A stretch of DNA of 56,840 nucleotides from CAZFDT01 sp964518335 (GTDB lineage: Bacteria > Planctomycetota > Phycisphaerae > Phycisphaerales > Phycisphaeraceae), in the NCBI GenBank assembly GCA_964518335.1, contig CAZFDT010000033.1, forward strand, positions 1 to 56,840. Direction: 5' to 3'. The notes under the pieces were generated by a model. That model saw only the letters and a list, made by a program, of their open reading frames with translations, searched no databases and was not told where the DNA came from. The translations under genes and the position numbers were made by a program. Of this stretch, positions 1 to 9,431 are shown in pieces. Each line of letters begins with the position of its first letter. The stretch's first letter is position 1.

Positions 1-72
1 CTACCTCATCCGCACTCTCACCGGAGGCGATCGGATGTAAATGTCTTCACCCTGGACAATTATCACGGGGTC

Positions 73-100
73 TTGACAATAGTCGCGCAGCGGGTATTAT
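73..100 (+). promoter_or_regulatory. Predicted sigma70-type promoter for the LacI-family gene
   Basis: TTGACA at 73-78 is a perfect -35 box. TATTAT at 95-100 matches the -10 consensus at five of six positions, with a 16-bp spacer (ATTATT one base on gives 17 bp). The regulator start codon lies about 85 bp downstream, so this promoter most likely drives it. Confidence 0.6.
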
Positions 101-112
101 TAAGCGCTTTAT
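99..112. promoter_or_regulatory. LacI-family operator-like palindrome
   Basis: ATTAAGCGCTTTAT is a 14-bp palindrome with six of seven base pairs matched and a central CG. This is the typical form of LacI/GalR/CcpA-family operators. It overlaps the -10 box and likely start point of the upstream promoter, so autorepression by the regulator that follows is a reasonable inference. Confidence 0.5.
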
Positions 113-187
113 ATGACGGTTTCTGCAGGAAAGTGACGCGATCGAGGCAGTTCCATTCTGTGGCCCGGTCGTGAGTGAGGATCGACG

Positions 188-1312
188 ATGGCGCGACGAA
201 ATCTGCCAGCTTCGCTGCAAACCGCCCGGCGTATCACGCTGGCGGATGTGGCCCAGGAGGCCGGCTGCTCGCCCGCTCTGGTGTCGTCGGTCATCAACCG
301 GTCCAGCACCAATGCTGGCGCCAGCCCTGCCCTGACGCGAAAGATTCAGGAAGCGGCCCAGCGCCTGGGCTATCGCCCCGATTTCGCCAGCCAGAGCCTG
401 GCCCGTCGCTCGACGCGCACCATGGGCGTCTATGTGCCGCCGGCCGAGGGCAGCAGCCTGGCCTACCCCTATGAGAACGCGATCCTGCGCGGCATCGAGC
501 AAGCCTGTCAGCAGCGCGGCCACGACCTGCTGGTGATCAACCTTGGCGGCCATGCCACGCCTGACACCTGCACGCATCGCTTCACCGAGCGACGCATCGA
601 CGGGCTGATCCTTCTGCACGTGCCCGACGATGCACAGTGGGTCACGCCCCTGCTGGACCGTCACCCCCGCGCGGTGTCGGTGAACTACTACGGCCCCGAG
701 GCCCGCCTGCCCCGCGTCAACTTCGACGATCGCGCCGCCACTGCCATGGCCGTCGAGCATCTGGTCCACCTGGGCCACGAGCGGATCGCCTACGTGGGTC
801 TCATGATCGACCGGCCCGGCCCCGGCGCCGTGCTGCGACGCGAGGGCTACGAACTGGCCATGCAGCAGTGCGGCCTGGCCGTGCCCGATGCCTGGATCGT
901 CGATCGCACGTTCGATCGAGCCCACTGGCCCGCGCAATCGATCGACCACGGCGCCACGGGCGAGTTCGCCGTCGATCGCCTGTTGAGCCTGCCCGGCCCG
1001 AGGCCGACGGCGCTGGTGTGCTACGGCGACCTGGGCGCCATCGCCGCGGTGCAAAGGCTCAAGCACCACGGGCTGTCGGTCCCGCGTGACCTGAGCGTGA
1101 TCGGCCTGGACGACATGGAACTGTGCCGCTACGTCGATCCGCCGCTGACGACGATTCGCCAGCCGTTGGAGGACATGGGCGAGCGGGCCGCGGAGCTGTT
1201 GTTTGAGCCACGATCGGAAGGCCAGGCCGTGGAGGCCGCTCGTCAGGAACTGGCCCGTCCATCGCTGGTGGTGCGACAGTCCACTGCAGCACCGCTGCGC
1301 GGCGGAAGATAG
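188..1312 (+). CDS. LacI-family transcriptional regulator
   Basis: A 374-residue DNA-binding regulator of the LacI/GalR family, which usually bind a sugar or glycan fragment. The N-terminal helix-turn-helix is clear at about residues 14-60 (ITLADVAQEAGCSPALVSSV, then a hinge with LGYRPD). A periplasmic-binding-protein-like sensor domain follows (ERRIDGLILLHVP, GHERIAYVG, VIGLDDMELCRYVDPPLTT). The N-terminus has a short basic extension before the HTH. It starts 75 bases after an operator-like palindrome and lies just upstream of a secreted beta-repeat protein, a pseudopilin and a GH16 glycosidase on the same strand, which suggests control of polysaccharide use. The effector cannot be read from the sequence. 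Confidence 0.93.
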   Translation: MARRNLPASLQTARRITLADVAQEAGCSPALVSSVINRSSTNAGASPALTRKIQEAAQRLGYRPDFASQSLARRSTRTMGVYVPPAEGSSLAYPYENAILRGIEQACQQRGHDLLVINLGGHATPDTCTHRFTERRIDGLILLHVPDDAQWVTPLLDRHPRAVSVNYYGPEARLPRVNFDDRAATAMAVEHLVHLGHERIAYVGLMIDRPGPGAVLRREGYELAMQQCGLAVPDAWIVDRTFDRAHWPAQSIDHGATGEFAVDRLLSLPGPRPTALVCYGDLGAIAAVQRLKHHGLSVPRDLSVIGLDDMELCRYVDPPLTTIRQPLEDMGERAAELLFEPRSEGQAVEAARQELARPSLVVRQSTAAPLRGGR

Positions 1313-1412
1313 ATGGTTCGTTCGTGAACGGAGGTCGGCCGCACGGTCGGCGTGACAGGATCGCTTCAACGTCGTTTGGAAAGGACATGTCATGAAACTG
1401 GAGGATCGACGC

Positions 1413-3185
1413 ATGAACCGGAACGCACTGGCAATGACGGCCCTGGCGGCAGGCGTGGCACTGGGCACATCGCAACTCGCCGCGGCAGCCAACGGCACGT
1501 GGAGCAACACGTCCGGCGGCCTATGGGATACCGACAGCAACTGGGACAGCCTGACCATCGCTGATGGCTCGGGCAACACCGCGAACTTCAACACGCTGGA
1601 TATCACCGCCCTGACGACCGTGTCGCTGAACTCGCCACGGACCATCGGCAACCTGATCTTCGGCGACACCACCACGTCCAGCGCCGCGAGCTGGGTGCTG
1701 AACAACAATGCCAATGCCGCCAACATCCTCACACTGGCGGGCACGACGCCTACGATCACTGTCAACGCTCTGGGCACCAACGCCCTCGCGACCATCAGCG
1801 CCGTCATCGCGGGCAACAACGGCCTCGTCAAGGACGGAACAGGAACAACCGCCACGGGCGTGCTGGTGCTCAGCGGCGCCAACACCTACTCCGGCACTAC
1901 AACGATCAGCAACGGCAGCCTGAGGGCGCAAAACAATTCGGCGCTCGGCACCAGTACAGTTACGATCGCCAACGGAGCAAGGCTGCAGCTCCATGCTGTG
2001 AGTCTCAGTAACACCATCAACTTGAACGGTACCAGTGCCTTGTTCCGGAGTTCTGGTGACAACACCCTCTCCGGCACTGTAAACGTCCAGAGCAACTCCG
2101 TCGTCGATCTCAACAGCACGAATAACGGTACGCTTACACTAAGCGGAACGTTGAACCTTGTTGGAGGCACACTGAGCTTCAACACAACCAACGGATCGCC
2201 AGCCACGATTAGCGCAGCTATCAGTGGCGCAGACGGCATCACCAAGAACAACGATGGGCGTTTGATCATTACCAATAACAACAGCGCTACCTATTCGGGC
2301 ACCACGACCGTGACTCGAGGTGTGCTGGAAGTGGGTCACAACGCCGCCCTGGGCACGGGAACGTTGGCATTCGCGGTCGGCAACGACACAAATGGAACCA
2401 TTCGCAGTTCAGACACCACGACCCGGACCATTGCCAATGCGATGACGATGGGCGGCGGAAACACCAGCTCCAGACGCATCTTTGGCTCGACGACAGCCGG
2501 CTTCAACGGCGACCTGACTTTCACTAACACGACGAGCATCGCGCTCTCCGGCCTGAGGCGCCTTGAAGTCCATAACACGACGCAGTTTGAAGCGGGATTC
2601 ACCGGCGCCAGCGGCAGTATTCTCATGCAGACTGGCACTGGCACTCTCATTATGAACGGCGATAGCACCTACGCCGGCACCACCACCATCAACGCCGGCA
2701 CGCTCCTGCTCAACGGCACGCATACCGGTGGCGGGGCGTACACCGTCGGCGCGGCGGGCGCCCTCGGCGGTATCGGCTCCACCGCCAGTAGCGTCACCGT
2801 CAACGGCATCGTCGATCCCGGCAACAGCCTCGGCACGCTGAGCGTCGGCGCGGCGACGTTTGCCGACAACAGCATCCTCAGCATCGAGCTGGGCGCCGCC
2901 GGCGCTAGCGACCGCCTGGCGGTGACGGGCGCGCTGGACCTCGACAGCCTGCTGGACACGCTCGCCCTCAGCGGCGCGGCCGACGGCAGCTCGTACACCA
3001 TCGCCACCTACGGTTCGCTCTCGGGCACGTTCAACACCGTCACCGGCGTGCCGGAAAACTACGTCCTCGACTACGGCAGCGGCACGAACAGCGCCATCAC
3101 CCTGACGCTCATCCCCGAGCCGGGCAGCCTGGCCCTGGCGAGCCTGGCCGGACTGCTGATGCTCAAGCGGCGGCGCTATGATTGA
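1413..3185 (+). CDS. Autotransporter-associated beta-strand repeat protein with PEP-CTERM anchor
   Basis: A secreted or surface protein of about 590 residues. It begins with a signal peptide (basic MNRN start, then an alanine-rich core ending near AAAA), continues with GTWSNTSGGLWDTDSNW, typical of planctomycete beta-strand repeat proteins, and then Ser/Thr/Asn/Gly-rich repeats (NTYSGTTTISNGSL and NSATYSGTTTVTRGVL are homologous units). It ends with a PEP-CTERM sorting signal: PEP, a hydrophobic stretch, then KRRR. I chose 1413 because GGAGG lies 8 bases upstream; an in-frame ATG at 1392 is possible. Its stop codon region overlaps the leader of the pseudopilin gene. An extracellular-matrix or polysaccharide-binding role is inferred. 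Confidence 0.85.
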   Translation: MNRNALAMTALAAGVALGTSQLAAAANGTWSNTSGGLWDTDSNWDSLTIADGSGNTANFNTLDITALTTVSLNSPRTIGNLIFGDTTTSSAASWVLNNNANAANILTLAGTTPTITVNALGTNALATISAVIAGNNGLVKDGTGTTATGVLVLSGANTYSGTTTISNGSLRAQNNSALGTSTVTIANGARLQLHAVSLSNTINLNGTSALFRSSGDNTLSGTVNVQSNSVVDLNSTNNGTLTLSGTLNLVGGTLSFNTTNGSPATISAAISGADGITKNNDGRLIITNNNSATYSGTTTVTRGVLEVGHNAALGTGTLAFAVGNDTNGTIRSSDTTTRTIANAMTMGGGNTSSRRIFGSTTAGFNGDLTFTNTTSIALSGLRRLEVHNTTQFEAGFTGASGSILMQTGTGTLIMNGDSTYAGTTTINAGTLLLNGTHTGGGAYTVGAAGALGGIGSTASSVTVNGIVDPGNSLGTLSVGAATFADNSILSIELGAAGASDRLAVTGALDLDSLLDTLALSGAADGSSYTIATYGSLSGTFNTVTGVPENYVLDYGSGTNSAITLTLIPEPGSLALASLAGLLMLKRRRYD

Positions 3186-3198
3186 CAAGGAAACGACC

Positions 3199-3945
3199 AT
3201 GAAACGCCCCCGTGGATTCACCCTCATCGAGCTTCTGGTGGTGGTCAGCATCATCGCGCTGCTGATCTCGCTGCTGTTGCCCGCGCTGGGCAAGGCGAGG
3301 GACGCATCGCGGGCGGTCAACTGTGCCGCCAACCAGCGAACGTCGCTGATGGGCTTGATCCTCTATGCCCAGGACAACAAGGGGATCATGCCCCAAACCT
3401 ATGTTCAGATGTACGCGAGCACCTCGTGGGGCGCCTACACCTGGAACGGCATCACGCGCGACGCCTGGGTCCCGTGGCACAGCGAACGTTTCGTGGGCCG
3501 GTACATCGGCAACTCCCATCCCTGCGCGACCGCTTTCAACACGCCCCAGCAGGCGCCCAGCACTAAAGCGGCGTGGTGTCCAACACAGCAGGCCAGGCCC
3601 AACGTGCATCCGCTGAACATAGGCATCGGCTACAACCACAGCATGCAGAACCGCTTCAATCGCTATGACATCGCCGGTTCCGTCCGACGGCGCATTGAGC
3701 AGTTCCGCTTTCCCGGCAGAACTTTCCTTACCATGGATGTCGAAGGCGGCAGCGCCTACGAGTGGAACCGCTTCTACGACACCGAATCGGCCAGCTACCG
3801 CGGCAATGACAACCCCGGCACGGGCTACACCAGTTACCGCCATCAGGCCGCGACCAATGTCGGCTTCGCCGACGGCAGTGCCCGCTCGTTCAAGGACGCC
3901 TTGCAGGCGCACATGGACCAGCGGATCACGCATCGCGCTGATTGA
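3199..3945 (+). CDS. Type II secretion pseudopilin-like protein with H-X9-DG domain
   Basis: About 248 residues. The N-terminus is a class III prepilin signal: basic KRPRG, cleavage before FTLIELLVVV, then one long hydrophobic helix. The C-terminus carries the H-X9-DG motif (histidine of YRHQ, nine residues, then DG of FADGSAR), a hallmark of the large planctomycete/verrucomicrobial paralogous family. Start 3199 has AAGGAA upstream; a longer start at 3178 would overlap the previous gene by 8 bases. It would be cleaved by a prepilin peptidase and sit at the inner membrane or cell surface. Its exact role is unknown. Confidence 0.85.
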   Translation: MKRPRGFTLIELLVVVSIIALLISLLLPALGKARDASRAVNCAANQRTSLMGLILYAQDNKGIMPQTYVQMYASTSWGAYTWNGITRDAWVPWHSERFVGRYIGNSHPCATAFNTPQQAPSTKAAWCPTQQARPNVHPLNIGIGYNHSMQNRFNRYDIAGSVRRRIEQFRFPGRTFLTMDVEGGSAYEWNRFYDTESASYRGNDNPGTGYTSYRHQAATNVGFADGSARSFKDALQAHMDQRITHRAD

Positions 3946-3985
3946 TCGATCCATGGGGAACCATCAGATGATCTGGAGATGTTCG

Positions 3986-6415
3986 ATGGCTTTACGATGT
4001 GCCTCGATGCTGTACCTATTGTCAGTGTGTGCCGCTCATGCCACTTTCGCCGCCGCGCCTAAGGACTTGCTTGACCTCAGCGACGGGGGGAAGAACCTCA
4101 AGATTCACGCGGACCATGCGGACGTGCAGGTGGTGAAGACCGAGCACGGGCCGGCGCTGGCGGTGCGCGTCGGGCATCAAGGCGGCGACTATCCCGGTGC
4201 GCAGGTGCGGGCGCCCGAGGGCACATGGGACCTATCCAAGTATGACGCGGTCGAGTTCGATGTCGCCCACACCGGCGCCTCGGAAAGCGCCGCCGTGCGC
4301 ATCCATGGCCGCGTGGACAACCCCGGCGACTGGAAGAAGCAACCGTGGAACGTCAACGCGGTCACCCTGAAGCCCGGCGATCGCAAGACGCTGCGCGTCA
4401 CCTTCGGCGAGTCGTACGGCAACCCCGGCTACAAGCTCGACCCGGCCAAGGTCAGCCAGGTGATGGTCTTCGCCGAGAAGCCCAAGACCCAAGTGACGAT
4501 CCACGTGCTGGCGATCCGCGCGGTGGGCGAGGCGACCGCACCAAGCGCTGACAGCGACGCCACCCCCGCAAGTACTGCGCCGGCGGGTGACGGCGAGACC
4601 GCGCAGCTGTTCGACCTCGACGGCGTGCAGCTCAAGCCTAACTCCACTCAGGTCACCTCGTCGCGACAGATGACCGGCGTGGGCACCGGCCTGGGCGTCC
4701 GGATCGACGCCGGCGACGACGGCTACCCGGGCCTGGCGATCATCCCCAGCCCCGGTAGCTGGAACCTGTCACCCTATGGCCACGTCCAGGCCAGGGTGAT
4801 CAACACCGGAGACACGCCGCTGCACTTGTCGCTTCGCGTCGATAACGCCGGCGACTGGAAGCAGAACCCGTGGAACACCGAGTCCAAGTCGATCAAGCCC
4901 GGCGAGTCGGGCACGATCAAGGTCATCTTCGGCTACGCCTACGGCTACAAACCCAGCTACAAACTCGATCCGAGCAGGGTCTCGCAGGTGTTGTTGTTCA
5001 CCGGTAAGCTCAAGTCACCTGCGAGCTTCCTGATCGAATCGATCACCGCCGGCGGACCCGCGGGCGAGGTGCCGCCGGTGAAGCCCGAGAGCGTGAGGGT
5101 CAAGCCGGTGAATGGTTACATCCTCGGCCCGGGCGTGCCGCTGGACGTTGAGAAGCAGGTGCAAGCCGGCGACGGGTCGCAGATTCAGGCGGAGGGGACG
5201 GGATTCACCTTGAAGCTTCCAGGCAACAAGGACTCACACGTGGTGACGTACAAACCCGTGATCGGGCGGTGGGACCTGACGCACGCATGCGAAGTCCGTG
5301 TGACGGTGACGAATGCGGGCACGACGCCGCTGATGCCCGGTGTGCAGGTGACCAGCGATGGCAAGGACGCGACCGACACGGCATTCGTGCAGTCGCCGCT
5401 GGCGCCGGGGCAGACGCGGGAGATCGTGGCGACGTTCATGGCGTCCACGCCGTGGCGCGGCCCGCAGGGCGATCTGACGAAGGAGCACCTGCCCGGCGAG
5501 AAGGGCACGGGCTCGAGCTTCTCCAGCGACAAGGCCGACGCGGTAAAGATCATTGTGAAGCACGACGGCGACGCGGCGATGCGGGTCGAGTCGATCCAGG
5601 CCCTGGCCACGCCGATGCCAACGCCTGACTGGCTGGGCCAGCGCCCGCCGGTGGATGGCGACTGGTCGCTGACGCTCAACGAAAACTTCGACGGCGACAG
5701 CATCGATCTGAAGGTCTGGCGCAACGAGGGACCGAACTGGTGGGGTAATAAGAGCAAGACGCACTGGTCGAAAGACAACCTGATCGTGGCCGACGGTATG
5801 GCGAGGATGCACTTCGAGAAGAAGACGGGCTGGCACAACGACGATCCGGCGAGCGGGCACCAGTCGGACTACGCCGGCGGGTTCATGGACACCTACGGCA
5901 AGTGGGTGCAGCGGTATGGATATTTCGAGGCCCGGATGAAGCTACCCACGGCGCCGGGTCTTTGGCCGGCATTCTGGCTCATGCCCGACCGCGGCGTCGA
6001 CGCCGGCGAGCAGTGGAAGCGGCAGGACACGGCCAAGGGCGGCATGGAGTTCGACATCTTCGAGCACCTCACCCGCTGGGGCCCCTACCGTTACAACATC
6101 GCCATGCACTGGGACGGCTACCAGAAGAACCACCGCGCCACCGGCTCGCAGCGGATCTATCTCGCACCGGACAAGGACGGATTCATCACCTGCGGCCTAC
6201 TGTGGCTGCCGGGCAAAGCCGTGTTCTACGGCAACGGAGTGGAGGTGGCGCGCTGGGAACACGATCGCATCTCTAATGTCGAGTCGTGCATCATCTTCAC
6301 GATGCCCGTCGGCGGCTGGGACAACAATGCGCTGGACGACGCGCAGTTACCCGCCGACTTCATCATCGATTACGTTCGTGTCTGGCAGCGCAAGGACCTG
6401 ACCGACGCCGAATGA
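3986..6415 (+). CDS. Secreted GH16-family glycoside hydrolase with repeated N-terminal modules
   Basis: An enzyme of about 809 residues with a signal peptide (MALRCASMLYLLSV... AAHATFAA). Two clearly homologous modules follow (VDNPGDWKKQPWN...YKLDPAKVSQVMVF and VDNAGDWKQNPWN...YKLDPSRVSQVLLF), then a third divergent module; these resemble carbohydrate-binding domains of agarases. The C-terminal catalytic domain runs from about residue 565 and has the GH16 ExDxxE signature as EFDIFE, giving E688 (nucleophile), D690 and E693 (acid/base), plus GYFEARMK and PAFWLMPD. Start 3986 is chosen for GGAG 7 bases upstream and the signal peptide; longer in-frame starts reach into the preceding gene. An agar-, carrageenan- or laminarin-type substrate is likely but not decidable here. 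Confidence 0.88.
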   Translation: MALRCASMLYLLSVCAAHATFAAAPKDLLDLSDGGKNLKIHADHADVQVVKTEHGPALAVRVGHQGGDYPGAQVRAPEGTWDLSKYDAVEFDVAHTGASESAAVRIHGRVDNPGDWKKQPWNVNAVTLKPGDRKTLRVTFGESYGNPGYKLDPAKVSQVMVFAEKPKTQVTIHVLAIRAVGEATAPSADSDATPASTAPAGDGETAQLFDLDGVQLKPNSTQVTSSRQMTGVGTGLGVRIDAGDDGYPGLAIIPSPGSWNLSPYGHVQARVINTGDTPLHLSLRVDNAGDWKQNPWNTESKSIKPGESGTIKVIFGYAYGYKPSYKLDPSRVSQVLLFTGKLKSPASFLIESITAGGPAGEVPPVKPESVRVKPVNGYILGPGVPLDVEKQVQAGDGSQIQAEGTGFTLKLPGNKDSHVVTYKPVIGRWDLTHACEVRVTVTNAGTTPLMPGVQVTSDGKDATDTAFVQSPLAPGQTREIVATFMASTPWRGPQGDLTKEHLPGEKGTGSSFSSDKADAVKIIVKHDGDAAMRVESIQALATPMPTPDWLGQRPPVDGDWSLTLNENFDGDSIDLKVWRNEGPNWWGNKSKTHWSKDNLIVADGMARMHFEKKTGWHNDDPASGHQSDYAGGFMDTYGKWVQRYGYFEARMKLPTAPGLWPAFWLMPDRGVDAGEQWKRQDTAKGGMEFDIFEHLTRWGPYRYNIAMHWDGYQKNHRATGSQRIYLAPDKDGFITCGLLWLPGKAVFYGNGVEVARWEHDRISNVESCIIFTMPVGGWDNNALDDAQLPADFIIDYVRVWQRKDLTDAE

Positions 6416-6424
6416 CGCGGCGCA

Positions 6425-7837
6425 TCAGATGTCGAAATACATGCAGAACTCGAACGGATGCGGCCGCATGCGCAGGGCGTTGACCTCATTCTCGCGCTTG
6501 TACTTGATCCAGTAGTGGATCACGTCCTCGGTGAACACGTTGCCGTGCAGCAGGAAGCCGTGGTCGGCAGCCAGGGCATCGAGCGCCTCCTCAAGATCGA
6601 CCGGCGCCGAGCGGATCGACTCGTATTCGACGGGAGAGAGATCGTACAGGTCCTTGTCGATTGGGTCGCCGGGGTCGAGCTTGTTCTTGATGCCGTCGAT
6701 CGCGGCCATGGTCATGGCGGCGAAGGCGAGGTAGGGGTTGCACGAGCTGTCGGGGCAGCGGAACTCCAGCCGCTTGGTGGCGGGATTGTCGCTATAGACG
6801 GGGATGCGGATGGCCGCAGACCGGTTGCGTGACGAATAGACGAGGTTCACCGGCGCTTCATAACCGGGGACCAATCGCTTGAAGCTGTTCGTGGTGGGAT
6901 TGGTAAAGGCGATCAAAGCGGCGGCATGACGGATGAGCCCGCCGATGGCGTAAAGGCCCATCTGGGACAGCCCGGCATAGCGGTTGCCTGCGAAGAGGTT
7001 CTTGCCCTGTTTCCACAGCGAAAAGTGGGTGTGCATGCCGCTGCCGTTGTCCTGGAACAGTGGCTTAGGCATGAACGTAGCGACCTTGCCGTGGCGCGAG
7101 CAGACGTTCTTAACGATGTATTTGTAATACATGCACGTGTCGGCCATATGCACGAGATCCTGAAAACGCAGGTCGATCTCGGCCTGGCCCCCGGTGGCGA
7201 CCTCGTGGTGGTGGCACTCGACGGGGATGCCCATGTCCATCATCACCGCGACCATTTCACTGCGCAGATTCGTGCCGGTGTCCATCGGCGGGCAGGGGAA
7301 GTAGCCCTCCTTCTGCCGCACGTGGTAGCCCAGGTTGGTCGGGTCGTCGCTGCCACGGTTCCAGATGCCCTCGACGCTGTCCACCTCGTAGTGGGCGCGG
7401 TTGATCGACTGATCGTAGCGCACGCGGTCGAAGACGAAGAACTCCATCTCCGGGCCGAACATGGCACGGTCGGCGATCCTGGTTTCCTGCAGGTATTTCG
7501 CGGCTTTTCGCGCCACGCTGCGCGGGTCGCGCGAGTACTCTTTCTTCGTCACCGGGTCTTTCACGTCGCAGATGAGCGACAGCGTCGGCCGATGGTAGAA
7601 CGGATCAAGCTTGGCAGTGTCGGGCACGGGAACGATGAGCATGTCGCTCTCGTTGATCGCCTGCCATCCACGAATCGACGAGCCATCGAACCCGAATCCG
7701 TGCTCGAACGACGCTGCAGTGAGCTCGGTCGAGGGGAAGGTGATGTGCTGCCAGAGCCCCGGGAAGTCCATAAAGCGCAGGTCGATGAACTCGATCTTCC
7801 TCGACTTGACGATTTGAAGAACCTGTTTGGCGGGCAT
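6425..7837 (-). CDS. glnA: Glutamine synthetase type I
   Basis: A 470-residue enzyme that makes glutamine from glutamate, ammonia and ATP, the main route of nitrogen assimilation. Beta-grasp start (RKIEFIDLRFMDFPGLWQH), then GFDGSSIRGW, the metal/ammonia-site segments AEIDLRF and NGSGMHTHFSLW, the substrate loop PGYEAPVN and the RSAAIRIP arginine region. Near the C-terminus DLYDLSP keeps the tyrosine that is adenylylated in GSI-beta enzymes, so covalent regulation is possible. AAGGA lies upstream of the ATG. It is convergent with the GH16 gene, and a large inverted repeat follows its promoter side. Confidence 0.96.
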   Translation of the reverse strand: MPAKQVLQIVKSRKIEFIDLRFMDFPGLWQHITFPSTELTAASFEHGFGFDGSSIRGWQAINESDMLIVPVPDTAKLDPFYHRPTLSLICDVKDPVTKKEYSRDPRSVARKAAKYLQETRIADRAMFGPEMEFFVFDRVRYDQSINRAHYEVDSVEGIWNRGSDDPTNLGYHVRQKEGYFPCPPMDTGTNLRSEMVAVMMDMGIPVECHHHEVATGGQAEIDLRFQDLVHMADTCMYYKYIVKNVCSRHGKVATFMPKPLFQDNGSGMHTHFSLWKQGKNLFAGNRYAGLSQMGLYAIGGLIRHAAALIAFTNPTTNSFKRLVPGYEAPVNLVYSSRNRSAAIRIPVYSDNPATKRLEFRCPDSSCNPYLAFAAMTMAAIDGIKNKLDPGDPIDKDLYDLSPVEYESIRSAPVDLEEALDALAADHGFLLHGNVFTEDVIHYWIKYKRENEVNALRMRPHPFEFCMYFDI

Positions 7838-7866
7838 GGGTCGGTCCTTGTTCCGAGAGAGAGAAG

Positions 7867-7971
7867 ATGGCTATCCACAGATTTTCACAGATTGGCGCAG
7901 ATTTCAAGGCAAGAGAACCAGATGTCGTGTTTCAAATCTGTATTAATCTGTGAAAATCTGTGGATAGCCAT
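7867..7971. repeat. Intergenic inverted repeat with 27-bp perfect arms
   Basis: The arm at 7867-7893 (beginning ATGGCTATCCACAGATTTTC) is the exact reverse complement of 7945-7971. The inner flanks carry further imperfect copies of CAGATTT, so the structure is a long hairpin built on a CACAGATT unit. It fills the 145-bp gap between glnA and the phosphomannomutase gene, both on the minus strand. It resembles dispersed CACAGATT-type intergenic repeats. No coding potential was seen. Confidence 0.9.
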
Positions 7972-7982
7972 TTCTTCTTTGC

Positions 7983-9368
7983 CTAGTGTCCGTGATCGGG
8001 TTCACCTAATCGCGGGGTAAGTTCGTCAAGCAGTTTCTTGAGGATCGCGGGATCTTTGGCCTCGGCGTTGAGGCGAAGCAGCGGCTCGGTGTTGCTGGCT
8101 CGCACGTTGAACCACCAGCCTTTGCCGGGGGCGTCCCACTGATCGATGGTCACGCCGTCGAGCTCGGCGATCTTGCCGCCCCGGCCCAAGTCCTGCCTCA
8201 GGCCCGCGAGGATGCCGGCCTTGTCCTCGGCACGGAAGTTCTGCTCGCCCGACTGCGGGTACTTGCGGTAAGGCGCGATATGTTTGGACAGCGGCTGATC
8301 GCTCTGGCCCAGCACGGACAAGGCGACGGCCAGCGTGATGGCGCCGGAGTCGGCGAAGTTGTTGCGCTTGAAGTAGAAGTGGCCCGACAGCTCGCCGCCG
8401 AAGATGCCGTCGGTCTCGCGCAACAGGGCCTTGATGTTGACGTGGCCGACCTTGCTGATCGCTGGCCTGCCGCCCAGCGCGGTGATCGTCTCGGGCACGA
8501 CCTTGCTCGAACGCAGGTCATACACGATCGCGCTGCCCTTGTCCTGAGCCAGGAAGTGGCCCGCCAGCATCGCGGTTAGATGATCGCAGCCGCAGATAGC
8601 GCCCTGGTCATCGACCAGCATGCAGCGATCGGCGTCGCCGTCAAAGCACGCGCCCACATCGGCGCCGTGCTGCTTGACGCCCTGTTGCGTCGGCACGACG
8701 TTGGCGGGCACGAGCGGGTTGGGCTCGTGGGCCCACTTGTCCACGTAGCGGGCGTTGATGCTGATGACCTCGATTCTGGGAATGTTGTCAAAGACCTTGG
8801 TCAGGAGGGTGGTCGCCATGCCGTTGGACGCATCGACGAAGACCTTGAGCTGGCGCTTGGGCGAGGTAAGAAACGACAGCACGTGCTTGCGGTACTCGGG
8901 CCAGAGGTCGCGTGCTTCGAGCTTGCCCTTGGGGGGAGGGCACGAGCCGGAGAGCGACCGGGCGATCTTCTCGATCTCGACCAATCCGGTTTCTTTGCCG
9001 ACGGGACGTGCGCCTGGCCCGCTGATCTTGAAGCCGATGTAGTGGACAGGGTTGTGCGAGGCGGTGGTCTGCACGCCGCCGGCCGCATGAAGGAAGGGCA
9101 CGGCGAAGTATTGGATGGACGTGTCGCACATGCCCAGATCGATCACGTCCATGCCGGTGGCGCGGATGCCGCCGATGAGCGCGTCGCTCATGGACGGGGC
9201 GCTGGGGCGCATGTCGCGCGAGACGACGACAAGCCCGGGTTTGCCGCCGTTTTTCTGCTTGAGGAACTCGCCCACGCCGTAGCCGACTTTCCAGCCCGCG
9301 TCCTCGTTGAGCGGGTCGGGGTAAGTGGCCCGTACGTCGTAGGCCTTGAAGATGTTGCCCAGTGTCAT
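7983..9368 (-). CDS. manB: Phosphomannomutase/phosphoglucomutase
   Basis: An enzyme of about 461 residues of the alpha-D-phosphohexomutase family (AlgC/ManB type), interconverting hexose 6- and 1-phosphates for exopolysaccharide and cell-envelope sugars. The four family motifs are present: the phosphoserine loop TTASHNP, the magnesium loop CFDGDADR, the sugar-specificity loop GGELSGHFYF and the phosphate-binding RASNTEPLLRLN. I chose MTLGNIFKAYDVR at 9368 as the start because the homology begins there; upstream residues look non-coding. It is divergent from the ketosynthase gene, with a 63-bp gap. The symbol is by family resemblance only. Confidence 0.92.
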   Translation of the reverse strand: MTLGNIFKAYDVRATYPDPLNEDAGWKVGYGVGEFLKQKNGGKPGLVVVSRDMRPSAPSMSDALIGGIRATGMDVIDLGMCDTSIQYFAVPFLHAAGGVQTTASHNPVHYIGFKISGPGARPVGKETGLVEIEKIARSLSGSCPPPKGKLEARDLWPEYRKHVLSFLTSPKRQLKVFVDASNGMATTLLTKVFDNIPRIEVISINARYVDKWAHEPNPLVPANVVPTQQGVKQHGADVGACFDGDADRCMLVDDQGAICGCDHLTAMLAGHFLAQDKGSAIVYDLRSSKVVPETITALGGRPAISKVGHVNIKALLRETDGIFGGELSGHFYFKRNNFADSGAITLAVALSVLGQSDQPLSKHIAPYRKYPQSGEQNFRAEDKAGILAGLRQDLGRGGKIAELDGVTIDQWDAPGKGWWFNVRASNTEPLLRLNAEAKDPAILKKLLDELTPRLGEPDHGH

Positions 9369-9431
9369 GGTGATGCTCCGAGTCGGTGCGAATGCGACAG
9401 GATAGCACGAGCGATGCCGACAAGTGGCGGG

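Noticed and set aside
47..1885. 612-residue minus-strand frame over the LacI gene and start of the beta-repeat gene
   Set aside because: It runs across two well-supported plus-strand genes and has no recognisable domain.
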